A stretch of 64,000 nucleotides of DNA from Alkalihalobacillus sp. LMS39 (GTDB taxonomy: Bacteria > Bacillota > Bacilli > Bacillales > Bacillaceae_F), in contig NZ_CP093300.1 in NCBI RefSeq assembly GCF_022812285.1, positions 2,294,001-2,358,000 on the forward strand. Direction: 5' to 3'. Under the pieces are notes generated by a model, which saw only the letters and a list, made by a program, of their open reading frames with translations, ran no database searches and had not been told where the DNA came from. Numbering within the stretch: the stretch's first letter is position 1; every line of letters starts with the position of its first letter. Of the stretch, positions 17,963 through 27,091 are shown piece after piece. The translations under genes were made by a program, and so were the position numbers.

Positions 17963-18877
17963 ATGAACAATCCGTTAAACAGACCTTTAGGATTTGGCCA
18001 AATTTTAGACCAAACCTTTTCAATAACGAAACAACATTTTTTAAACTTTTTTTTGATTATCCTTATTTTATCAGGTCCTTTTTATCTTCTCCAAGCGGTC
18101 GTGGAACTTTTATATGGAGCCGCTTTTTTTCGCTCGGTTGAACTAGGGACAAATTGGTTAGATGATCTGGTTACGAGCTTTGATGCTACATCGCCATCAG
18201 GAAGTGTGGCAGCTGAGCTTTGGAGTGGTGGTATCGAGTTGATCTCATATCTTTTTCTCCCTATTGCACAAGCATCGATTTTATTAGCTATCTTTACATT
18301 GCGACAAGGAGAACAATACTCAGTTGGGAGTGTTTTGAAAAAAGCTTTTTCAAGGTTTTGGCCAATTGTTGGTTGTAGTCTTTTATTTTTTCTTATTATG
18401 TTGGGACTTTTTATGGTTCCTTTCTTTTTGATTATGATTTTAACGTTGGCGTTTAGTTTTATCCATCCTGCTATAGGAGTCGTAATAGCCATATTTTTAT
18501 CTATTCCTTGCTTTTTTGGAGTCTTTTATTTTTATATCCGTTGGGGCTTTTATTTTGGTTCAGTCGTAATCGATAGAATTTCGCCAGGCTTAGGCCGAAG
18601 TTGGAATTTAACAAAGAAAAGAACGTGGACATTAATGGGAATTTACTTTTTACTCTTTATCATTGTATTACTGACAATGAGTGGGGTTGAACTTGTGTTT
18701 GGGGCTTTTCTAGGAAATAGTGTTTTATTTCAGCTTATATTAAATGTCGTTGAAATGATAGCATGGGTTATTTACTCGGTTGCTTTTGCTGTTATGTTCT
18801 TTGATTTAAAAGCTCGTTATGATGCCGACGATTTAAAAGAACTAATCGAAAGCTATGACACGCTCAAATCGAATTAG
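17963..18877 (+). CDS. Multi-pass membrane protein, first gene of the MoxR operon
   Basis: A 304-residue integral membrane protein with about six helices and the N-terminal pattern NRPLGFGQILDQTFSITKQHF. This resembles the membrane domain found in front of some glycerophosphodiester phosphodiesterases and in many MoxR-DUF58 operons. No catalytic motif is visible. It precedes the DUF4129 gene by 15 bp, so the two are co-transcribed. A structural role in the membrane assembly served by MoxR is inferred from context only. Confidence 0.7.
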   Translation: MNNPLNRPLGFGQILDQTFSITKQHFLNFFLIILILSGPFYLLQAVVELLYGAAFFRSVELGTNWLDDLVTSFDATSPSGSVAAELWSGGIELISYLFLPIAQASILLAIFTLRQGEQYSVGSVLKKAFSRFWPIVGCSLLFFLIMLGLFMVPFFLIMILTLAFSFIHPAIGVVIAIFLSIPCFFGVFYFYIRWGFYFGSVVIDRISPGLGRSWNLTKKRTWTLMGIYFLLFIIVLLTMSGVELVFGAFLGNSVLFQLILNVVEMIAWVIYSVAFAVMFFDLKARYDADDLKELIESYDTLKSN

Positions 18878-18892
18878 AGAAGTGGTGATGGA

Positions 18893-19534
18893 ATGGAAAC
18901 AGAGGCAAGAGAAAAACTGGAAGAAATTTTAAGGCAAACCGAGTATACGGCGTACTATGACCAAACAGAATCATTCATTGAATCGATCTGGGCAAGAATA
19001 GAAGCTTGGATTGTTGAAATGCTAATCAAACTCTTTCCTTCGCTTGAACCAACAGGAAGTGTTGCCCAACTAGCTGTTATTGTTATTGTCGTTGTATTTG
19101 TTGTTATTTTATGTATTTCCTTATTTTTTATTGGACGAAATGTGCAACGACGACGTAAGTTTCGTTCAGCCAAACCATATCAGTCCGCTAATGAATTTAA
19201 ATGGACATATAGAGAACATAAAGAAGCTGCCAAACAATTTGAAAACGAGTCTAAATATAATGAAGCAACAAGACATTTATTTTTTGCGTTACTGCTATTT
19301 TATCATGAGACAAAACGGTTACATGCAAAAATCTGGAAGACAAATTGGGAATATTATGATGAATTGCAAAAAGGAGATTCGAGTGATGCCGTTTTGTTTT
19401 TTAATTTGGCATTGTTATTTGAGAAGGTGACATATGGTGAAGGCTCAGTCGAGAAAGAAGAATATGATTCGTATCAATACGAAGTGAACCAAAAAATAGA
19501 GATGCATAATAGAAACTTAGCGAAGGAGGAATGA
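18893..19534 (+). CDS. DUF4129 domain membrane protein
   Basis: A 213-residue protein. An N-terminal segment (about 1-60) is followed by one membrane helix (LAVIVIVVVFVVILCISLFF), a basic stretch (RRRKFR) and a cytoplasmic C-terminal helical DUF4129 domain (EATRHLFFALLLFYHE). DUF4129 proteins commonly accompany MoxR, DUF58 and DUF4350 proteins, as here. Function is not established. It lies eight bases before the DUF4350 gene in a tight operon. Confidence 0.8.
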   Translation: METEAREKLEEILRQTEYTAYYDQTESFIESIWARIEAWIVEMLIKLFPSLEPTGSVAQLAVIVIVVVFVVILCISLFFIGRNVQRRRKFRSAKPYQSANEFKWTYREHKEAAKQFENESKYNEATRHLFFALLLFYHETKRLHAKIWKTNWEYYDELQKGDSSDAVLFFNLALLFEKVTYGEGSVEKEEYDSYQYEVNQKIEMHNRNLAKEE

Positions 19535-19541
19535 GCCTGTT

Positions 19542-20681
19542 TTGAACAGTTCTAAATTTACAAAAAAGAGTTGGTTGTGGATCTCTGTTTTGCTTCTTTT
19601 GTTTTTGTTGTTTGGTTCCTTGATTAGTTCAAAACAGCAACAGCTTATTGAATATCCACGATATGTTTCTGAATCATCTTCTCCAACAGGTGTGAAAGCA
19701 TGGTTTACCTATTTACAAAAAGAAGAGATTCAAGTCGAAAGATGGACTCACTTACCGTCTTATCTTCCAAAGAATGACGAACATCAAGTTTTGTTTATGA
19801 TTGAACCTTTTTTTATACCAACAAGTACTGAGATGCAAGATTACATAAATTTTATGGAGGAAGGAAATACAATCATCTTGTTCCATGAAAATCCTAGAGG
19901 AATGTTTGATTTACAAGTTGAGTATGTTGACTCGGGATTTAGATTGGATCAGACGATAACCTCAGTACATGGAAATCAATATGAAGGAAATGTATGGTCT
20001 AACGTCCGACTTCTTCCTAAAGAAGAAGACCAAATGTTGTTTCATGATGATTTTGGTGTTGTTGCGCTCAAGCGGTTATATGGTGAAGGATCATTACTTG
20101 TATTGAACACACCACAATGGGTTACGAATGAACACATTTTAACTCAACAGCATCTTTCCTTGTTGTTTTCGTTCCTTCAACTTGATGAATATACAGCAGT
20201 ATTATTTGATGAATATATTCATGGTGCTCATAAAGAAACTATTTGGACCGTGTATCCGACGTGGTTTTTACTATTGCTTGCTCAAGGAGCCGTCATCACG
20301 TTAATGTGGCTTTGGTATAAAGGAAAACGTTTCGGTCCGATTGTTACCCGGCGTGAAGAATATGTTCGATTCAGTGATGAAGGAATTCGTGCTTTAGCAG
20401 CATGGTATCACCGCGGTCAGCTTTATCGAGAAGCACTAGTCATTTCTGCTGATTATGTAAAAGTAAAAATGCAAGAGCGGTGGGGGCTTCCTTATAGTAA
20501 AGCGTGGGTTGACTGTAACAATACGCTTGAAAAAAAGTGGAATGGCTTGTCAAAAGATGAGATTCATTCATTTACGAGTCGAATTCAGGATGTACTACGA
20601 AAAGAAAACATAAGCAAACAAGAATTTCTTTTCTGGACGAAAAAGATTGAACAATTGCGAAAAGAGGTGGAAGAAGGATGA
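19542..20681 (+). CDS. DUF4350 domain membrane protein
   Basis: A 379-residue protein beginning at TTG with GAAGGAGG about 12 bases upstream. It has an N-terminal membrane helix (WISVLLLLFLLFGSLI), an extracytoplasmic DUF4350 domain (residues about 35-230, SSPTGVKAWFTYL and GNTIILFHENP), a second helix near 240-260 and a cytoplasmic tail. Its stop overlaps the MoxR start in ATGA, so translation is coupled. The likely role is as a membrane partner of the MoxR/DUF58 machine. Confidence 0.82.
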   Translation: MNSSKFTKKSWLWISVLLLLFLLFGSLISSKQQQLIEYPRYVSESSSPTGVKAWFTYLQKEEIQVERWTHLPSYLPKNDEHQVLFMIEPFFIPTSTEMQDYINFMEEGNTIILFHENPRGMFDLQVEYVDSGFRLDQTITSVHGNQYEGNVWSNVRLLPKEEDQMLFHDDFGVVALKRLYGEGSLLVLNTPQWVTNEHILTQQHLSLLFSFLQLDEYTAVLFDEYIHGAHKETIWTVYPTWFLLLLAQGAVITLMWLWYKGKRFGPIVTRREEYVRFSDEGIRALAAWYHRGQLYREALVISADYVKVKMQERWGLPYSKAWVDCNNTLEKKWNGLSKDEIHSFTSRIQDVLRKENISKQEFLFWTKKIEQLRKEVEEG

Positions 20682-21607
20682 GACAAGAGCTTACATCCTT
20701 AATTGAACAGTATGAAACACATATTCATGGTCAAAGTCTGAATATAAAACTATTGTTAGCTTCGATTTTAACAGGTGGACATGTGTTATTAGAAGGTGTT
20801 CCAGGTACGGGGAAAACAAAAATGGTCCGAACATTAGCGTCTTTATTAGGTGGTACATTCCATCGTATTCAGTTTACTCCAGATTTGCTTCCGAGCGATA
20901 TTACAGGAAGTATGATTTACAATATGAAAGAAGGTTCATTTCAAACGTTAAAAGGTCCCATTTTTACTAATATTTTGCTTGCGGACGAAATTAACCGAAC
21001 ACCAGCGAAAACACAGGCAGCTCTTTTAGAAGCGATGGAAGAAAAACAAGTGACTATTCAAGGAGAAACATTTGAATTACCTGATGTGTTTTTTGTAGTG
21101 GCTACGCAAAATCCAATTGAATTTGAAGGGACATATCCACTTCCAGAAGCCCAACAAGATCGATTTTTATTTAAATTAACAATCGATTTTCCATCTTTAG
21201 AGGAAGAAACAAAAGTATTACGAGAAAGAATAGAAAACAAAGTAAATTCTCAACCGATTCCAACTTTTCTTGACATGGATACGTTTGCTATCATTCGAAA
21301 AGAAATGGAACAAGTGACAATTCGGGACAGTGTGCTCGAATATATTATGAAAATCGTTAGGCTAACGAGAGAATCAGAGATGTTTCGTTTTGGAGCTAGT
21401 ACTCGCGCAGCAATAGCCATTGGAAAAGCGAGTCAAGCGTGGGCTTATTTATCAGGAAGGGATTATGTGACTCCTGATGATATAAAAATTGTTGCTCGAC
21501 CAGCTTTACGCCACAGAGTTCAATTATCTCCTCATACAGAATTGGAGGGAGCGACCGTTGACCAAACTATCGCAGAACTTATTGGATCGATTCCTGTTCC
21601 GAGATAA
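20678..21607 (+). CDS. MoxR-family AAA+ ATPase (first copy)
   Basis: A cytoplasmic AAA+ chaperone-like ATPase of 309 residues. Walker A is GVPGTGKTKMV (about residues 40-50), Walker B is ILLADEINRTPAKTQAALLEAMEE, sensor 1 is VVATQNP, and the MoxR signature EFEGTYPLPEAQQDRF is present. MoxR proteins help assemble or activate partner complexes, commonly with DUF58 and VWA proteins. It is embedded in the operon by a 4-base overlap upstream and about 50 bases downstream. A second MoxR copy lies at 63055. Confidence 0.92.
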   Translation: MRQELTSLIEQYETHIHGQSLNIKLLLASILTGGHVLLEGVPGTGKTKMVRTLASLLGGTFHRIQFTPDLLPSDITGSMIYNMKEGSFQTLKGPIFTNILLADEINRTPAKTQAALLEAMEEKQVTIQGETFELPDVFFVVATQNPIEFEGTYPLPEAQQDRFLFKLTIDFPSLEEETKVLRERIENKVNSQPIPTFLDMDTFAIIRKEMEQVTIRDSVLEYIMKIVRLTRESEMFRFGASTRAAIAIGKASQAWAYLSGRDYVTPDDIKIVARPALRHRVQLSPHTELEGATVDQTIAELIGSIPVPR

Positions 21608-22913
21608 AGGGATTGTACCATCGAAAAAACTAGTAATCTTCCTTAGTATAACGGCAGGGATTCTTTTAATTGGAAGTTTTTTCGGTCTTTCGTTCGTTTT
21701 TATTCTTCTTATATTAATCATTGTTTTACTTGGAAGTGTAAGTGACTTAATGTTTTCAGCTAAAAAAGAACAATTAACATTTACTAGAACTATTGAGGAG
21801 AAAATCGAGCGTGGTCTTTCTTATCGTGTCTCAATTACAATAGAAACGATATCTTCTCATTGGATGAAGATGGAATTCATTGATGGATTGCCACAATCGT
21901 TTGTGCGGCCTTTTCCGATTCATGGAGTATTATCTAGCGAAAAAACAACCGTGATTTATGAAACGACCGCTCCCGTACGAGGGGATTATACGCTCTCTTA
22001 TTTGTTCGTTCGCTATGAAAGCAAATTCGGATTATGGAAAAAACAAATAAAAGTACCACTTGAGCATAAAGTGAAAGTCATCCCTGATATGACGGAGACA
22101 AAACGGTATTTAGAAAGTGCACAACGATATTTATTATATGAAGGTTCAATGACACGAAAACATCGAAGTGGTGCAGGTGAATTTTCAAAAATTAGAAACT
22201 ATGTCGTTGGGGATGACCCGCGCTTAATTAATTGGCGTCAAACAGCAAAGCTTCAAGAAGTCATGTCGAATGAATATGAGCCTGAACATGGAAAATATAT
22301 AACGATTTTAGTTGATTGCGGTCGTATGATGGGGGCGGAGTTAAAAAAAGGAAACCGCTTGGAAAAATCGTTAGAAGCGGCATTAACCGTTACAGCAGCA
22401 GCGCTAAATAAAGGTGATTATGTTGCTGTCATTGCCTTCTCGAAAGATGTGAAAGTTTTTGTGCCTCCTGGCAAAGGAATGGCGCATTTTCAAACGATTT
22501 TGCATGCAATTTATGATGTGCAAGTGGATGCAGCAGAATCAAATTATGGAGAAATTTTACGTTACTTAGAACTTGTTCAAAAAAAGCGCAGTTTCCTTTT
22601 GTTATTTAGTGATGTAAGAACGTTTTTACATGAAGAAAGTGCACTTCATTATTTAATGCGATTACGAAAACGCCATTTATTTTTAATGATTGGTGTAGAA
22701 GATGAGACATTATTAGAAAGAGTTAGTGACGATCCGACAACGGTTCACGATGCTATGATAAAAACGATAGCACAGCAACAATGGTTAGTAAAAAAACGAG
22801 GAAAAGCAAAGTGGGAAAAACAAGGCCTCCACTTAGTGGAGGCAAAAGAAGAAAGGTTGGCAACGATTGCTGTTTCCTCGTATATCAATATTATCAATCG
22901 TGGGTTGTTATAA
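21558..22913 (+). CDS. DUF58 domain protein, MoxR partner
   Basis: A 451-residue protein with two N-terminal membrane helices and a VWA-like DUF58 core: GAGEFSKIRNYVVGDDPRLI and INWRQTAK, then a MIDAS-like ILVDCGRMMG segment. The start is placed at TTG 21558, six bases after GGAGGGAG, giving 50 bases of overlap with moxR in another frame. The 3' end overlaps the convergent SpoIIM-like gene by 20 bases. DUF58 and MoxR pairs are widespread; the exact client is unknown. Confidence 0.85.
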   Translation: MTKLSQNLLDRFLFRDKGIVPSKKLVIFLSITAGILLIGSFFGLSFVFILLILIIVLLGSVSDLMFSAKKEQLTFTRTIEEKIERGLSYRVSITIETISSHWMKMEFIDGLPQSFVRPFPIHGVLSSEKTTVIYETTAPVRGDYTLSYLFVRYESKFGLWKKQIKVPLEHKVKVIPDMTETKRYLESAQRYLLYEGSMTRKHRSGAGEFSKIRNYVVGDDPRLINWRQTAKLQEVMSNEYEPEHGKYITILVDCGRMMGAELKKGNRLEKSLEAALTVTAAALNKGDYVAVIAFSKDVKVFVPPGKGMAHFQTILHAIYDVQVDAAESNYGEILRYLELVQKKRSFLLLFSDVRTFLHEESALHYLMRLRKRHLFLMIGVEDETLLERVSDDPTTVHDAMIKTIAQQQWLVKKRGKAKWEKQGLHLVEAKEERLATIAVSSYINIINRGLL

Positions 22914-23871
22914 GCTGTTTTTTCGTAAGCAATCTATTCCCAACGATAATATAGGCAAATAATCCAATGACGGTAACAAAAGCAACAGCATATTTAGCTC
23001 CTAGCGGAAGGGATGCAGGTGTGATAAATCCTTCAACAAAGGCAGCAATGATGAATAGCGGAATGGTACCAAGTAAAAGTAAAACGGAGCGTTTCCCGTT
23101 TTCTTTTAATTGGTAACCTCTAGAATATTCACCTGGCACAAATAACTTATAGCCCATTAATAGTCCTGCACCACCAGCAATAAAGATGGCCGTCAATTCA
23201 ATCATACCGTGTGGAACGATGTAAGCCCAAAATTGATAGGACATTCCATAATGCCAAAAAAGAGCAGCCAAAGCACCAACGATAATGCCGTTATAAATTA
23301 AAACGTACACCGTCAGAATGCCAAATGTCACCCCGCCAGCAAAAGCTAAAATAGCAACTTGGATATTATTTAACATAATGGTGACGGACATATAAGATGC
23401 ATTTATCATATCGTGATTTTTCCCTAATTGCTCAGGGTCCACTGCTTGAGCAATATCAGCAGGAAGAATCGAATATAAATAAAGAGGATCTTGTAACACC
23501 GTAAAAAAACTTCCAAGCATTCCTAACGAGAACAAAAGCATCGCAACAATAATAAATTTCCATTGTTGGAGAAAGAGCCCAACAAAAGTTGTGCCAAAAA
23601 ATTGTCCGATTTGTTTTAAACTAGAAACTTGGTTACGGTATAGTAAATTATGAGCTTTCGCAACAAGACCGTTTAAGTAAAAGGTAACATCTTCGCCTTT
23701 AAAATAAGTTTGGCTATAGGATAAATGTTGTGCTGTTTTTTGATACAGCTTATGAAAGTGTTCGATTTCTGCTCCTGTTACATTACGCTTTTTTTTGTGG
23801 AAAATACGAATGAGATGTTCAAGTTGCTTCCAATCTTCGCGGTGCAATTGAACAAATTGTTTCATCTTCAT
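22894..23871 (-). CDS. SpoIIM-like membrane protein (stage II sporulation protein M family)
   Basis: A 325-residue protein. A soluble helical N-terminus (1-100) is followed by about six membrane helices with family blocks NNIQVAILAFAGGVTFGI and YIVPHGMIELTAIFIAGGAG. True SpoIIM, part of the DMP peptidoglycan complex of engulfment, is about 215 residues, so this is the longer paralogue that usually travels with RDD, MoxR and DUF58 genes. It is convergent with DUF58 (20-base overlap) and divergent from the RDD gene. A GAGGGTG site precedes the ATG. Confidence 0.82.
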   Translation of the reverse strand: MKMKQFVQLHREDWKQLEHLIRIFHKKKRNVTGAEIEHFHKLYQKTAQHLSYSQTYFKGEDVTFYLNGLVAKAHNLLYRNQVSSLKQIGQFFGTTFVGLFLQQWKFIIVAMLLFSLGMLGSFFTVLQDPLYLYSILPADIAQAVDPEQLGKNHDMINASYMSVTIMLNNIQVAILAFAGGVTFGILTVYVLIYNGIIVGALAALFWHYGMSYQFWAYIVPHGMIELTAIFIAGGAGLLMGYKLFVPGEYSRGYQLKENGKRSVLLLLGTIPLFIIAAFVEGFITPASLPLGAKYAVAFVTVIGLFAYIIVGNRLLTKKQLITTHD

Positions 23872-23992
23872 TGTGACACCCTCTTATCATTTACATACGA
23901 ATTAAGACAAAAGCCTTTATATCTATTATAGTGATACGATAGAAAAATAGAAACAGATAAGTTAAATTTTTACATACATGAGGTGAGAATAA

Positions 23993-24778
23993 GTGAATGA
24001 AATCGAAGTAAAAACACCAGAATATGTGTCACTACAGTTTGAACCTGCAGGATTAGGAAGCCGTTCGGTAGCCTTTATTATTGATCAAGCGATTTTAACA
24101 GTCGCTTCAATAATACTTGTAGTAATTTTTATGATTATTTTGCCTGTGCTTGAAGCTGGAGGTGTACCGACGGCTTTTGCAGATATTCTTTTAATCTTGT
24201 TTTTTGTGTTATTATTTTTAATGAATTGGGGATATTTTGTTGTATATGAGTTTTTTTCAGCTGGACGCACAGTTGGCAAAATGGCTATTGGTATTAGAGT
24301 AATCCAAGAAAACGGACATAGCATTACGTTGTTATCAAGTTTTCTGCGCAATTTACTCCGAATCATTGATGCTTTACCAACGAGTTACTTACTAGGGATA
24401 TTGATGATTTTTCTTCATCCGAAACATAAACGAATCGGTGATTTAGTTGCCGGGACCATTGTCGTTCATGAAAAAAGAAAAAAAGCTATAAAAAGAACCT
24501 CGATTGATATTGAAATCCAAAAAAGAAAAATACAAAGCTCCGATCAACACGTTTCGATCTCTTCTTTCGGCAAAAAAGAATGGGACCTCCTTAAAATGTA
24601 TAGTGAGCGATTATTGCATTTACAGCAGGAAGAACGTATACATGTAACAGAACAATTAGCATCAAAACTATTTCCGAAAGCAGGTATCCCTGTCGAAGGA
24701 AAAACACATTACGAACGAGAAAATGGCTTGCTTCTTCTTTATGTGAAAATGAAAGAAGAGTGGGAATTCGAGCTTTAA
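23993..24778 (+). CDS. RDD family membrane protein
   Basis: A 261-residue protein. Residues 1-150 are an RDD domain with three helices and the expected charged pattern: GLGSRSVAFIIDQAI in helix 1, then FFSAGRTVGKMAIGIRV, and later HPKHKRIGDLVAGTIVV. The C-terminal 100 residues are soluble and charged. GTG start with GAGGTGAG upstream. RDD proteins are frequently next to SpoIIM-like and MoxR operons; some are proposed Na+/H+ antiporters, but that cannot be inferred here. Confidence 0.85.
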   Translation: MNEIEVKTPEYVSLQFEPAGLGSRSVAFIIDQAILTVASIILVVIFMIILPVLEAGGVPTAFADILLILFFVLLFLMNWGYFVVYEFFSAGRTVGKMAIGIRVIQENGHSITLLSSFLRNLLRIIDALPTSYLLGILMIFLHPKHKRIGDLVAGTIVVHEKRKKAIKRTSIDIEIQKRKIQSSDQHVSISSFGKKEWDLLKMYSERLLHLQQEERIHVTEQLASKLFPKAGIPVEGKTHYERENGLLLLYVKMKEEWEFEL

Positions 24779-24809
24779 ACTGCCGTGAAAGTACGGCAGT
24801 TTTTTTTAC
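24777..24809 (+). terminator. Terminator of the RDD gene
   Basis: AAACTGCCGT pairs with ACGGCAGTTT, GAAAGT loop, followed by a run of eight Ts. Confidence 0.9.
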
Positions 24810-24994
24810 GCTCGTATGGGCATCGAAAGCCACTCGATACGTTTTTTTGTTTTATGATTATTATGCCGATATATTTGATTGCAAGTAATCATATGTCGGA
24901 TTTGAATAAAACATAGTTAGTTTTTCATAAAATACCGAAAGAAACGAACTTGGCTATTCATTAGAAAAAATTACGAAGCAGAATTCTAGAAAAA

Positions 24995-25035
24995 TGTTAA
25001 AAATAGGAGTAGTCTATACTCAGGAATTTTTAACA
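24995..25035 (+). promoter_or_regulatory. Inverted repeat upstream of the DHA2 exporter
   Basis: Perfect 10-bp arms TGTTAAAAAT (24995-25004) and ATTTTTAACA (25026-25035) enclose a second palindrome, GAGTA/TACTC. The site ends 20 bp before the exporter start, so it is a plausible operator for a TetR/MarR-type repressor or a leader hairpin. No regulator gene is adjacent. Confidence 0.55.
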
Positions 25036-25054
25036 TGTTGAGAGAAGGTATGAT

Positions 25055-26482
25055 ATGAATGCTTCATTAGGAACGATTAATCGAAAAACCGTTGTTGCTT
25101 TATTACTTATTGGTTCATTTATTGCTATATTAAACCAAACATTAATGATTACTGCGATACCGCCGATTATGAATGAAATGGGAGTCAGTCCGAATAGTGC
25201 ACAATGGTTAACGACTGTTTTTATGCTTGTAAATGGGATCATGATTCCTGTTAGTGCTTTTTTATTAGAACGATTTACAACGAGACAATTATTTATTACC
25301 GCAATGAGTGTCTTTGCCTTTGGTACTCTTGTTGGTGGGTTTGCGGCTAATTTTGAGATGTTGTTGCTTGCCCGAGTCATTCAATCATTAGGGGCAGGTG
25401 TAATGCTGCCATTAATGACAACCGTCTTTTTAATGATTTTTCCAAAAGAAAGGCGAGGCTCTGCCATGGGATTAATCGGGTTAGTGATTTCCTTTGCCCC
25501 AGCAATTGGTCCGGCATTATCAGGCTGGGTCACTTCGAATTACTCTTGGCGTGTGTTGTTTTTTATTATTTTTCCGATAGCCATTATCGATATTATTGTT
25601 GCGATATTTGTTTTGAAAAACGTTACTGAGGTAACTAAGCCAAATGTCGATATCATCTCCATTCTGTTTTCTTCCTTTGGGTTTGGCGGATTGCTATATG
25701 GGTTTACAAATGCAGGGAATAACAGTTGGACACATTTCTTAACGTTACTTTCATTAGGGATTGGGGTATTGGCGTTACTACTATTTATTTTGCGGCAATT
25801 AAAGCTTGCACATCCTATGCTTGAATTCCGTGTATTTACATATTCAATCTTTCCATTTGCTGTTATTGTCGGAATGATTGGATTTATGGGATTAATAGGT
25901 GTTGAAACATTAGTTCCAATGTACATGCAAAATATGAGAGAGTTCACCGCTTTTGAAGCAGGGTTAGCTTTATTACCTGGGGCATTAGTCATGGGAATGA
26001 TGTCGCCGATTACAGGGAGGATTTTTGATAAAATTGGGGCGAAATGGTTAGTCATTACTGGGTTGCTCATAATGACAATTTCTTCTTTTGCGTTCGTCAT
26101 TTTAAGTCCCACTACATCTTTTGTTTATATTACCGTCATGTATACGATAAGAATGTTTGGATTATCAATGGTGATGATGCCTGTTGCAACGGCAGCACTT
26201 AATCAGCTACCTAACCGATTGATCCCACATGGAGCTGCGATGGATAATACGATGAGAATGGTTGCAGCTTCAGTAGGGACGGCGATATTAGTGACTGTAA
26301 TGACGACGACTAAGCAAAGAGCAGAAAGTCAAGGCCACCTTGACTATCCTGATATTTATGGGGTGAATATGGCATTTATCGTATTATCTGTCTTAACTTT
26401 GCTTGCTTTAATCGTAGCGTTGTTTATTAAATTTGAACGAAATAAAAACAATGAAACGAAACTAGAAGGGCAACAAGAATAA
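25055..26482 (+). CDS. MFS DHA2 (EmrB/QacA-type) multidrug exporter
   Basis: A 475-residue, 14-helix proton antiporter. Marks are LNQTLMITAIPPIM in helix 1 (DHA2 motif D1 form with Asn instead of Asp), RVIQSLGAGVMLPLM in helix 4 and the motif-C region GLVISFAPAIGPALSGWV in helix 5. It resembles B. subtilis LmrB/YhcA-type exporters. It stands alone between an inverted-repeat operator candidate and a strong terminator. The substrate range cannot be stated. Confidence 0.9.
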   Translation: MNASLGTINRKTVVALLLIGSFIAILNQTLMITAIPPIMNEMGVSPNSAQWLTTVFMLVNGIMIPVSAFLLERFTTRQLFITAMSVFAFGTLVGGFAANFEMLLLARVIQSLGAGVMLPLMTTVFLMIFPKERRGSAMGLIGLVISFAPAIGPALSGWVTSNYSWRVLFFIIFPIAIIDIIVAIFVLKNVTEVTKPNVDIISILFSSFGFGGLLYGFTNAGNNSWTHFLTLLSLGIGVLALLLFILRQLKLAHPMLEFRVFTYSIFPFAVIVGMIGFMGLIGVETLVPMYMQNMREFTAFEAGLALLPGALVMGMMSPITGRIFDKIGAKWLVITGLLIMTISSFAFVILSPTTSFVYITVMYTIRMFGLSMVMMPVATAALNQLPNRLIPHGAAMDNTMRMVAASVGTAILVTVMTTTKQRAESQGHLDYPDIYGVNMAFIVLSVLTLLALIVALFIKFERNKNNETKLEGQQE

Positions 26483-26499
26483 ATAAAAGTTATAAAATG

Positions 26500-26533
26500 T
26501 AAAAACCGTTAGCGATTGGGCTAACGGTTTTTA
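26500..26533 (+). terminator. Terminator of the DHA2 exporter
   Basis: AAAAACCGTTAGC pairs perfectly with GCTAACGGTTTTT around a six-base loop. Confidence 0.9.
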
Positions 26534-26614
26534 TTCACTATTTAATTTATAAGACGAAACCTTTTTATTTTTCGTTTCGTAAAATATAGAAGTGAAAGGG
26601 AGGCATAGTTAATT

Positions 26615-26872
26615 ATGAAACTATTATCCGGAACGATAAATCATGATATTATTATTGAAAGAGATACTGTATTGCTTGGGAAAGTCAAAGGTACTGTAAC
26701 CGTGTTGAGCGGGGCGAAATTAGAATTGAGAGGGGAGGTAGATGGGACAATTATTATATCTCCATTCTCCCGGTTAGTTGTGGAGCACACCGTTTTCGGC
26801 GATATAGTCAATCGAGGTGGACAAATCGAAAAGATTAATGGAGAAATTAAAGGTCAAATTATTAATGAATAA
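26615..26872 (+). CDS. Short bactofilin-like (polymer-forming) protein
   Basis: An 85-residue protein with repeating beta-strand turns of the bactofilin right-handed beta-helix kind: DTVLLGKVKGTVTVLSGAKL and LRGEVDGTIIISPFSRLVV, where hydrophobic triplets recur about every 17-18 residues. Full bactofilins are 100-150 residues, so this is a minimal version. GGGAGG precedes the ATG. Bactofilins form cytoplasmic filaments at the membrane; whether such a short form polymerises is unknown. Confidence 0.6.
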   Translation: MKLLSGTINHDIIIERDTVLLGKVKGTVTVLSGAKLELRGEVDGTIIISPFSRLVVEHTVFGDIVNRGGQIEKINGEIKGQIINE

Positions 26873-27091
26873 TTGACAAATACCAATGATTTCATCTTCT
26901 TCCAGAAAGACTTTTTAGTCCTAATCAAAGATAGGCACTAAGTTCCTTTCTTCTATATTTCATCGTGTTCAACATGTCGTTTTTCCACGACTTATGCAGT
27001 GTTTTAAAAGATTTCATCGAATTGTTGCTAAGAACATTGTATAATAGGAAAATCCGAAGAATGTACAATCTAGTAAGGGAGGGCCTACCAA

